A stretch of 64,000 bases of DNA, from contig OZ025871.1 in the NCBI GenBank assembly GCA_964019415.1, forward strand, positions 6,989,713-7,053,712, in the 5' to 3' direction. Positions 43,201-55,200 of the stretch are shown here, piece after piece. This DNA is from Ianthella basta. Its lineage: Eukaryota; Porifera; Demospongiae; Verongiida; Ianthellidae. Within the stretch, counting starts at the first letter, position 1. Every line of letters begins with the position of its first letter. The notes under the pieces were generated by a model. The model was not told the origin of the DNA. It did not search any database and saw nothing but the letters and a program-made list of their open reading frames with translations. A program made the translations under genes and the position numbers.

Positions 43201-46200
43201 TGTGCTGGAAATGATCTTCAAATGTCTTTCCAATAACAGTGATGTCATCCAGGTAGACTAAGCAGTCCCTCCACTGCAGGCCATGGACCCAACACTTGAT
43301 CCTTCAGTTGTTGGAATGTAGTGGGGGCATTGCATAGCCCAAATGGCATGACATTGAATTCATACAAGCCCTCTGGTGTACAGAACACAGTCTTCTCTCT
43401 GTCCTCAGGCAGTACTTTCACCTACCAGTATCCACTAACTAAATCAAGTGTACTGAAAAAAATGGTCTCTTCCAGTTCTTCCATCACTGCGATTGCTGCT
43501 CCATTTGGCATGGTCACTGCCTCGTTGAGGGTTCAGGAGACAAACTGGAACCTTCACCTCACTAGGGTGGATGACATTGCAGGCCACAGCAACAGCACTC
43601 CTTTTAGAGTTACTGGTTTCCAGGATCCAAGTCTTCCCTGAGACGCTGCCAGGGGCTGTGATCATCACCTCCATTTCACTACAGGCTAGTAACTGTAGTG
43701 ACCTGTCCAGCATCAGTTCCACCTGAGTGATGACACTCGACTCGTCCCTGGTCCCCAAACTGGAGAGTCTTCTTCGATGTGTTGATCAGGCACTCCTTGC
43801 TGTTGCTCCAGGAAATGTAATCTCTGGATGACACCAGGTGGTGATGTCTGTGATCACTGCTTGCTGGCCGAACACCTTGCAATCTGCCTTCAGTTCCACT
43901 TCTGCACAGCCATACGTGGTTACCGGTAGTCTGTTAGCACCCACCAGCTTCTGTCCACCCTAGGGTTCCAGTTAATTCCTACCTTTTGCGCCCTCCCATT
44001 CTTCTTCTTTGAGGAGAGTAACAGTGGCCCTGTGTCAGCTAGGAACTCTGCACTGTTACCATTGAGAGAGCCACTTACCAAGTAAGTAGAAGCTGAACCT
44101 ACAGAAAAAGTGGGGATATTAGTATTGAGGTGTTCAGTCTTGTTAGTTTCTCCCTTGGCTCTTGGCACCCTGGGTTAGTAGTTTCCTGGTGCCTGGCCAC
44201 TTAATGCACACCCCTTAGCAGTGTGCCCCTCCAGGCCGCATCTACAGCAGATGATGGCCCCCAGCCACGACATCCAAGGTTCTCCCTAGCCCCTGGCTTT
44301 CCCCATCACTCGATTCCACACGGGGTGCGGGGCTTGAGGTTTTCAGTCATCCAGCTTCGCCTCATGATGGCCCAAATGTAACACCAACTCTATAGCAGTT
44401 CTGCCAGTGGGTCTGGCCTGCTCACAGCAGTAGCTGCTTCCACTTCTTCCCAATGCTCAACCTGACAGATATGGCTGGTTTTGGGTCCTAAGTAGGACTC
44501 CATCTTTATGGTAGCTGTGACATCGACAGCCTCCTCCACAGTCTCAGGATGCTTCTGTCGTACACTGAATGTTACCTGTGGGTTGCTGATTTGATTAAGA
44601 AAAGTATTCAGTACTAGTTCACAAGCCTTGTCCTCTCAGTCTGGGTATGGCTTGCCGGCCAGGACCTTCAACTCATCCTCCAGTGTGACCCAGTCTTCAT
44701 CCTTGTTCTTCTTATGTGACTGAAACTCATCCACGTGCAGTTCCCTCTCGATTTCAGTTCCTATCATTTCCTCAGTGCCTTTTTGCAGTTCTCATCATTA
44801 TTGCGCATTGCCTTAGGGATCCTCTTGAACACCGTGAAGGCTCAGCCGGTCAGCCTGCAGCTAGTTGCATTCTCATCCATTCACGATGGCAACACTCTCA
44901 AATTGATCAATCCATTCATCCCAATTGCTGGCTTCTCTGTTGAAGAACTCTGGTACAATGAGTGGACAACCGCTTATCTCAAACTCAGACTCCAGACTGC
45001 ATGCTGATGCAAGAAACAATCCTGCAGTCTACGCCAATGTAGTACGTGGCACTTTCACACTGGGAGAGTATGATTATTGGCAAAGACCAAAAAGCACATA
45101 CAGTGAACTCACAGCACAGCTGTCCAGCTTACTCAAAACGGTGAACACATGGTATAAGGACTGGACAAAACCAGTCATATGTGTGAGATTGTGATCACTG
45201 ATGAGATGGATTGAAAGCAATCTTAGATAGTTATTACATTTCATAACAACACAACACACAAATTTAGTATCATGTGCTCCAGGCTATTTTTCCCTTCCCA
45301 TGTGCTGAAACTGTTGACTTGTCGTCATGATCACATGAAGTTTCTTCTCTCATTTCCTGTGAAGTCACAACCATATTTGGCTCAGTCACACATGCATGGT
45401 GATCTCTAGCTAGCAGGCCCGTGGCCAGCCATTATAGAGTGGTAGTGCCAAAGTAAGGAATGTTTGCGAGTAAAGTGAGTGAAATATTTTAGCATTTGCT
45501 GTAGTATATGAGTGCATTCTTGATGCTGCAGCCGCGACTACATATAGCTAGAGGCAATGCATAGCGACAAAAACCTTCAATGAAATGTAGTAGCTAAATA
45601 CTCCTAATGTATATTTTAACATCATTGTGCGCTCCTTGTAGACATGTAGTAGCATGAGGTAGTTCAGTACTAGTTTCTGTGTCATGAACAACAGATGTAG
45701 CGATTATCTTTCAAAGGAACACTTTGGAAATGGAAGCCTTGATGATTGGTGCTGTTCCCCTACTTCCTGCCTGTGCCATGCATAGGCAGGAAGTAGGAGA
45801 TAACAACCCAGACTAACATGGTAGCAGAGGACGCCTGTCAAGAGACTGCCAATAGATCAGCTAGCACACTAGTGTCAAATCTACTGTCTGAACAGTCTCT
45901 CGTGACATGATGCCCAAATGCAGGAAGTAGAAGTATTATTAAGGAAGAGGAACAATGGAAAATGAATGTAATTAAATGACCGCTGTTGGTAATCTTCTAA
46001 GTAGAAACTCTGTAAAGCTTGAAGAAATGCAGTGAAAGACATTTTAGTGAATACATAGTCTTCTTAGTATGACCTTACAAAAGTAGTGTACAGTACACAA
46101 GAACATTATTGTATTGCTCAGATAATTATAGTTAAAAAGCTGGCATTTATTGAACAGAGAAATATTAGTTTTCCCTCAAACAGTACTGCTTCCTACAGCC

Positions 46201-49200
46201 CTGGCTAGTCCAGCAGTTGCATATTTAGAAATGCCAAATCCACGATAATGACAACTCAGCAAATTATGGACTCCTTGAGTGCATATGATATTATATATTA
46301 CTATTCATATGTGGCAACAGATTGACCAATGATGTAACCAGAACCTGAATTCAAAATAATCATACTCGTTCAGCTGTCACAAATAACTGCTGATCTGCGA
46401 TAATTGAAAATTCTAAACCACACAAATGCCCACAGTAATTTATGTATATTTCTCTTCACATTTTTAGGGGCTGCCACAGGCAGCCCCTATATTGTTCTCA
46501 ACTTGACATTTTTTGTATGGCTTCATGTTACGGATATATAATGCAGATATATATAATACATAAAACTACGGTTGTGAGTCTATGCTTACATTTATATTGA
46601 ATGTATTGGGTGAAGTTTGGGTATAGGGAATTTATATTCTTGGCCATTCTATTTGGCCGGAAGTGGACTGTGTGCGAGACCGAGGGGCTTTCAAAACCGG
46701 CTTCTAAATGTCGTCTTAGCGAACTTTGGATGTTCTCTTCTGCCGCTGATCATGGAACAGATTCCTACAGCACTTCTGGCCGACGGGCAAAGAGACAGCT
46801 TCGAGACAGCGCCCAACAGGTCATCGACTTCACCCTGCGCCTTCTTCGAGAATGGTCACACCCGCCTCGGAGGACTTCACTCCGCCACCTGAAACACATG
46901 ACAGGAGTAATGTAGAAACTGGCGAGTGCCGTGATATGTACATGCTAACATTTTTCAACTGTCTGTAGCATTAAAAAGGTTAGCGTGCACAGTTGCACTT
47001 CTAAATGCTCTTCAGACCTGGCCCACGCGTACTGCGCTGTAGCAAACTATGTACGTAGCTTTTGCCATCACAGAACACTAGCTACTCTCGCGACTGTGAG
47101 TTCCTTGGTACATTATGTTTCTGTAAATACTCATTGTAAATGCATGTGCTGTAAGCAGTCAGTCGTGTGTCTGTCTGCTGGAGATTCATCTGTGCTTGTG
47201 TGTGTGGTGTGTGTGTGTGTGTGTCTGTGTGAGCTGAGGTCACCGAAGTGTATGACACAATGTCATGTTTACCTATCGTGAGTGAGCAGTGACCGAAGGA
47301 AGCAAGCATTTCAAGTTGGGGCGGCAGCCCCATGAATTTTCACTCAAAATACTTGTTGGTATTGTATGTACTTTGTCCATTGGTGGTTGCAACAAGGTTG
47401 GTGCTTGATCAGTATCATTTTGTGTACTAAGCATTTGCCCAGTGTAAGTGTTGTATCGAAAACTAGTTTACCAAAGAATATGTCCCCATTTCCCGCTGTC
47501 TGCATCACAGATAGCAGCATCCATCCCATGAGCCACTGGAATGATGCTGCTTTAGTTTCTCTCAGAGAGAGGCTCAATCTGAATGTGGTATTGAGCACAG
47601 GGCTCAGTGGTAAACTGGAGAAACCGGCAGGTGGATTCATGAGTCGAGGCGAAGCTCACAAGATAAGGGAATTGCCCAGCAATAGTGAACAGATTAACAG
47701 AGTCATTGAGACCCTACGTGGTAAAGGAGATGAAGACTTTCAGACATTCTGTGTGATGCTGCGAGAATGCAATTATGCTGTATGGGCAGATGAGCTGGAG
47801 AAGGAGGCTGAGCGCTTCAAGGCACAAGGAGGAAAAGGTATTGGTGCTAATCGTAATGGTGCTTCTATTTTGTTAGCCTCAGACAGTACATCCAGGCCTA
47901 CTTTAAATGAGGAAAATAGGCCTGGTATACATTGCCGCATATTGTGTTTTTGTTGGATGGCCAGCTTGGTTATGTAACTTTCTCGTAGTCAGTTAGTCAT
48001 ATCTGTCATAAAAGTGAATGCAAATACTAGAGAATGTAAACTGTGTGGGTTACCATGGCTGCCAAATTGTATGTCCTTGGTAATACTTTAATCAGTTACC
48101 GTTTTTGTAACTAAGTGCTCACTCAGGTGACTGGTCCTCCCACTGTACTTGTGATACCCACTGCACAACTAACTGTGCACAATGTTGGGCATGTGTAGTA
48201 GGAAGTGAGCCTGTATGGTATTATGACTAACTTGTGTAGCATAAGAAGTTGACTATTGTTGAGATTCCTGTGCTGACAGCAATGTCACTATAATGTCTTT
48301 GAGTGTAATGTGACTCTCTCTACACTTTTGCTTTGCAGTAGACAGAAGAGTAGGAGGATCTGAAGGAAGGTCATCCTCAGTGAACAGTGAGGTTATTATG
48401 GAGGTAGGTTGCTGTTTGTACATGCTTTGTATGTACATGCATGTGCATGTCTGTCAATGAAAGCACTAAACAGATGTTGTCTAGATATTATGTTACTTAA
48501 GGTGAGCTAGGAGTGCTGTGCGGAATCTTGTAAGGTACTCGTAGTCCATCATCATCATCATCATCATCAATTATATTTTGTAATCAGGATAGTCCCTTCA
48601 GCTCAAATTGGCTGATCTGCCAGGGAGTCCTGCAAGTATACATACAATACATAGCTTAAGTGCACTGTTTGCAATAAGAGTGTAATTGTAGGATTAAATC
48701 AGTTAAAATGTTGATTGGATAAATATGATTTTAAATGCTTCTTGAATACTGCAATGTTGCTAGTTCTTTCATCCATTGCCGTAAAATGTTCCAGTCTTTG
48801 CCCCCCTTGTAATCGTGGGCCGATGATCGACGGCCTGGGATCGCTGAGAGGGAGCGTGCACGCAACGGTCGCGGGTACACTGGGCAACTGCACTGAGCAC
48901 TAAGGCAAGCACAAACTGAGTACAGGCACTTATATAGGATACCAGACAACGTAACAAAGAAAGACAAAGCGGCGTTCATGGCCTGCGCTACACAAAATAC
49001 ATTCATTGTAATACACTAATAAATTGCATGACATAGAATCAACACGTATATTATCCTACAAAGGCAAGTGACAGTCACATGACGAGAAGCCACACTCAGC
49101 ACTGTTACACCTTGAATGGAAAATGACTTTCTACACCAATCAATTTGGGCATTTCCAGGTGAACATTCATTAGTCCCCCATATCTTGATATATCCTACAT

Positions 49201-52200
49201 CAGCATTTCTTTCAAACCAGATCTTAAGATATGCTGGTGCCAGGCCAGGCTCTTTGCACAGTCCATCCATAGTACAGAAGAGTAATCAATATGTGGAATA
49301 ACAAGTGCCATGAAGAAGCTCCCATGCATACCAGCTGGCATAATATCCTTGTATCTCCTCAATGTTGATAGAGCTGAGAAACATTTTTTTCTAATATGAT
49401 CAATGTGGTTGCGCCATCATAATTCTTCATCATTTACAAGCCCTTCCATTGTGTCATCTCTAAGCTTATGCATTGGTGTAAGCCAACTTGATTTAGGTGG
49501 GAACATGTCCTGCTGTCCTGCTGTCGCTCTTAAATGTCTTGCTGTTGTAGCATTCTCTCTTAACCCTATTAAATAGCCTGGATGAACTTCATGAATCTCA
49601 TGTATGCCAGGCTAGGTTGAAAATAGAGGTTAATCACTAGATTTACGCCAAACAGCCTTCTATATACACCAGTATTGGAGCCTCAGAAGGCTGAGAGGCC
49701 AGAGACCCTATTATTGGCATCACTGGTGTAGAGGGTTGGTTGGTGTAAAATCCAGTGGTTATCTCTTTGTTCTACCTAGCCTGGCCTGTTTGCTACCCAT
49801 AGCTCTTTGTAATGCACTGAACTAGCTCATGACAATGAAACCAAGCTTATAACTTAGATCCTTCCCCTCTATCTGCTCTTGTTGAAACCACAAGTGTTTA
49901 AATGAGTAACTAGTTATATCCTGCCGTCCATCAGTACACCACACTGATAGCCCTTATGCACGGGGAAACAGCCCTTGTATCTTTGTAGAATGACTAGCTG
50001 GTGAAAGTGATCACTGTTTGCCACCAATAAGAATCCCCCCGCCTTCTGAGAAACCACTATACTTGTGTAGAAGGCTGGTCATCATAAAATCCAATATTTA
50101 CCTATTTATTCTCATGAAGCACTCACTGTGGATTGCTTTAAACAGTTAGCCAATAAAAATGCAATAATTTGATGGAGCAGATGCGCATTGAATCGTTGCC
50201 ACTCAATTATATCATTGATGTAGCATACAGCATGTAGCAACATTCAGGAGGTTTTACAGAAATACCAGTAACTCTAAATGCTTTTGAAGTGCCATGAAGA
50301 ACCTCCTGTGCATACCAGCTGGGCATAACATCCTTATATCTCCTTAATGTTGATAGAGCTGAGAAGCACTTTCTTTTAATGTGATCAATTTGGTTGTGCC
50401 ATGACCATTCTTCATCATTTACAAGCCCTTCCATTGTGGCATCTGCAAGCTTAAGCAAAGGTATAAGCCATCTCGATTTAGGTGGGGACATGTCCTGCTG
50501 TCCTGCTGTCACTCCTCAGAGTCTTGCTTTTGAAGCATTCTCTCTTAACCCTATTAAATAGCCTTGATGAACAAACAGTATATATGGCTGTTTAAAGCTG
50601 ATACAACCAGAATAAACTAATTTGAAACATGTTTGAAGCAATATAGGGTGCCGCAGCATAGGGGTATTGTTTTCAGATTTAGGTATTCATATGGCTTCAT
50701 GTTCGTAATCATGTAATCTCTATCTGCTCTTGTTGAAACCATAAGTGTTTAAATGAGTAACTAGTTATCCTGGCATCCATCAGTACACCACACTGATGAG
50801 CCCTTATCAGAACGAAACAGCCCCTTGTATCTTTGTAGAATGACTAGCTGGGGAAGGTGATCACTGTTTGCCATCAATAAGGATCCCCCTGCCTTCTGAG
50901 ACATCACTATACTTGTGTAGAAGGCTGATCATCATAAAATCCAGTATTTACCTATTTAATCTTATGAAGCGCTCGCTGTGGATTGCTTTAAACTAGTTAG
51001 CCAATAAATATGCAATAATTTGATGGAGCAGATGTGCATTGAATCGTTCCCACTCAATTATCATTGATGTAGCTATATTATATGTATTTCTGTATGTCAG
51101 AAAGTGCATGTTCATTACAAATAGAGCAAGTTCTTTCTCCAACCATTATATCCCAGCTAGTGACAAGCAAAGTGAACCCAGATGTGATCGACATGTGTAA
51201 ATACACTATAAAAGTGATCAATGTTTGATCCTTAAAAATAATCTGATTCATTCCTAGCTTTTGGTATAATATAGATGTGTATTGATGTCTGGTTTTAGAC
51301 CTTGGAACCCTGCTTCGGCCACTGCCACACGCACTATCACGGTAATATGGTCTCATTCCACTTCGTCTTCGCTCGCACAAACACTCGCCGCCATTTTCGC
51401 TGACTTGCTTATGACGACTGTAGTACCACATCAAAGAGGTGTTAGATTCACACCTAGTCCAGCTTCCAACGGACATTGAACAGTTACACTTGAGAAAACT
51501 CCCAGACCCTCTCTACCAGGTTATTGTGCAATAACCAGAAAGGAGAGGGTCTGGGCTACGCGAGACTATTCTGTGTCAGAAAGTGCATGTTTATTACAAA
51601 TAGTGCAAGCTTTTTTCTCCAACTATTATATCCCAGCTGGTGACAAGCAAAGTGAACCCAGATGTGATTGACTTGTGTTAATGAATTATAGAAGTGATCA
51701 ACGTTTGATCCTTAAAATTAATCAGTTCTGATTCATTCCTTGCCTCTGGTATACTATAGACGTGTACTACTGGTAGACTGTGAGCTTGCAAGACTACCCA
51801 ATGTAATTTTACGGACAAATTGACTCATTGACCTAATGTTTACAGCAGATGTGTTTTGAATCAACTGTAGATGGTGTAATCTTGAACATGTGACTGATCT
51901 TGTGTCATGCAACACACAACATTGTATGCCTTGTTAGGGTTTACTTCAGTACCATATGTTTGTATTGTCTTCTGTATATAGATGGTGCTGCTGTTCTTCA
52001 GGAATGTAGAAGCCTACAATGACCAAATGCAAATTGTACAAGACAATTTCTGCAGGGATCACACAATGAAGTTTGTAAAGCTTGCAATGGCTCCGTTCAA
52101 ATTAGGCTATGAGAAACAGCAGCAAAGATTTGTTGAAGCAGTGTGCGACCCAGAAGGTGTGGACAAGGTGTTAACACTTGTCAAAGGCAAAGTGAAGTAT

Positions 52201-55200
52201 GATGATCTTCCTAACATGATTAAACAGTTTAAGCTCCTAGTGCTGAGTGGTGCTCCTGGTGTTGGAAAGAGCACACTAGCACGGAAGTTGTGTCAAGATA
52301 TATCTAAGAGGTGTAAGCAACTTGACTATCAATTGGTGCTTCTGTTGGAGCTGCGCAATCTAATTGATTATAATGGTAGACCTGAGGAGTTTCAAACCAA
52401 ACACTTGCTGGAGCACTTCAGTGGCCTAATGTGTGAAGGATGCACACCAGAGGTGGTGGCTAGGGCAATTGAAAAGGACCTTGGTAGAGGAGTGCTCCTC
52501 ATCTTAGACGGCTATGATGAGTTGTCTGCCCCACTGCGCCAGTGTCCATTTTTCCATCAGCTTCTGACACACTCTCTTCAGTCTCCACTTTCCAGCTGTG
52601 ACATTGTACTAACATCCAGGTCAATAGTCACCAGTGAGATATATCAGCATATTGACATGTCTAAAGCTAGTAGGCATTTTGTGAATGTGGAGGTGCTTGG
52701 ATTCGGAAAGGTTGAAATAAAGAATTTTGCTCTGCAATACTTTGAGGAGCAAGGCCGACCTGACCTGCTGGACTCATTTCTGGATAAGTTGGAGCAGTTT
52801 CCCCAAATGAAAGGCCTCCACTCTAACCCAGTGGTCCTGTCCATACTTTGTGTTGTGTACCTATCCCAGGAAAACCTCCCCCGCACTCTGACTGAGGTGT
52901 ATGATGCATTTATCTGTGAGAAGTTATTGCTCAATTCAGGGTCTTCAGACACTCGAGCCGACTCTGTCTTGCACCTTTCTGATGAGCATGATTTTTATCA
53001 ACTCTGCAGCATTGCTTACACCTGTGTTGTTGAACAAAAGGTAATATTTACATCATCAGAACTCAAGGGTCTTTCATCAAGGTATTCAAATCGTGAAAGT
53101 GGGTGTGGTCTCCTAACAGCACGCCCTGTGGGCAAGTTGAGGTGTAAAGACGCAGCAGTGGACAGTTTCTATTTTCTCCATCTGACCGTTCAAGAGTTCC
53201 TCAGTGCCATCCACATTTCCAGGCAGGATGTTTCAGTTCAACAAAAGATCTGGGACGAGTACCTTGGACAACCCCACATGGCTCAAGTGTGGAAATTCTT
53301 TTGTGGGATAACCAAACTAGAGAACTTTGATGCACTCCTATTCACCTCAAAGGTAAAAGACCAGGACTTCTTATTGCAGTCTCTTTACGAGTCACAGAAT
53401 AGTGATGTCACTAGTGCTGCAATGAAGAATGCATTCAAAGACAGCCCAGAAGTGAAGCCAAGGACTCCTTACAGTGCTGTCGCTTATGGTTACTGTCTGC
53501 AGCATCACCAGATCATGAAGAAACTCATCGTTGTCTGCCGTAAAGACATTCGAGTTCACATTGGTAATCTTCTCTCCCCTGTACTCCAGTCAGCTTCTGG
53601 CTTACATCTGACCGTCAGTAAATGTCACCCTAAAGGTGAACCTTGATGCATTCAGCAATTGTGCCTGTGTCCGCTCTGCTTTGGTAGCAGCACTTGTTTG
53701 ATTGCGTATGTAACTGAATGCCACTTCAAGGTGTATATTGCTGAGGTAGAAGTACAGTAACCCATGCATGGGAAAATATACCAGATTTTGAGTGCTATTT
53801 CCATGTTATTCATTCATTAGGGTGTTCTTGAATGTAGATAATACTGAATAACGTGTACTTGTAGTTTCTGTAGATTGTGCTGCTGCACAAACATGTGAAT
53901 GTAGATTTATCTAGTCCTTCTGTCACAAATGGTACATGTCAGGAGACCAAGTAATGATCTCAAAGAACTTGATGCAACACTTTGCCGGAGATGAGCAATA
54001 AGATGTATATGGTCGTGATCACAGGACCCAACCATGAACACTAACTGTGGAGCCTTTAGGTTTCTTCTTAGGGGTCACCTTTACCACTGACTTGTTGCAT
54101 GTTTCATAGAGATTCAATTAAGTCAGAGTGAACTTTCAGTGTTCTCCTGTCATTAATTATGTCCTGTGTATAAGGTGCACTTATTCAGCCTCAATCTTGA
54201 ATTGTGAAAATAGGTTATTAGTAGTTACTACATTGAATTATGTATAACTTTTTAGACTGAATGACTGTCATACATTCGGACCTATATTATGCGTATATGA
54301 GCAGTGAACTGTAGTGGTATATATGAATGATTAAACGGCACTATATAATGACTTGTGATTCTACACAATTACACATAAAATGTAAGCAGCCACAAGGATG
54401 ATACTGAAACCTTAACCATGTTTGGTATATGCCATGCACTGTTGGTTCTTTTTCCTCCTCCATGATCTGTTCAGATTGGGTAGAAGCTGCCAAATCTCTG
54501 ACAATGTGTATGCATGAAGAAAGAGGTATGAATAACAAATAAGTATAATATTTACTACTACTTTCCTAGCCTAAATGCTCTGGCACTAGTGTGTATTCCA
54601 GAGGAGGGTGGCCATGTATCACGTGCACGTATTATGTGACAGTAGCTGGAAGGCGTGCATAGCAAATTTATGCACAAATACAAAGTAATGTACTGAACTG
54701 TAGGGTACCCTCTCTTACTCGCTTGAAGTTGCAGGTATCTGCACACATTGTACACTATTCAAAAGTGCTGCTGAAGCTCAACCTATAATTGATAAGACTA
54801 CCTCTCTTATGCCTTTATGTCACTGAGGTGGTAGACGGCAGAGAAGAGCTAGGGGAGCTTCTTCACGTACAAGTGAACATGGCAGGAAGTATGAGGAAGG
54901 AGAGCAAAACTGGTCACTCTTCTGCATAAAAACTGCCAACGTACTCTTTTTCCTGGTCGCTTGCAACCATCGCGCAACAGTATTATTCATAAGTGTTGAC
55001 ATCATAAATGGGTTGTGCAATCAGAGTTGTGGCCAACCTCTGTTTGTATCCAATGAGGACTGTGCTGTGGATTAGTTTAGGCAATCACTCATTCCTGGCA
55101 AATATACTGGTAGATTTATTTGTGTGTTTAACGGTTTTCAGAGAATGGTTTGCTTAGCACTGAATGAGGACAGCAAACTTGTATACAATAATTATATGTG

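Larger units (their letters stand above)
40858..45260 (-). mobile_element. Decayed Gypsy/Ty3-type LTR retrotransposon
   Basis: A minus-strand element of about 4.4 kb. In order from the right come the short 5' LTR, a gag remnant with a CCHC zinc knuckle, protease, reverse transcriptase with RNase H remnants, integrase, and the short 3' LTR. The protease-RT-RNase H-integrase order fits Ty3/Gypsy. Many stops and frameshifts break the coding region, so it is dead. LTRs of 165-200 bp are unusually short. It lies in the gene C intron between the Pro-rich and CARD exons. Confidence 0.75.

Noticed and set aside
46601-46915. 104-codon frame near 46.6 kb
   Set aside because: Arg/Ser-rich in a CpG-richer segment, with no domain, no splice support and no paralogue.
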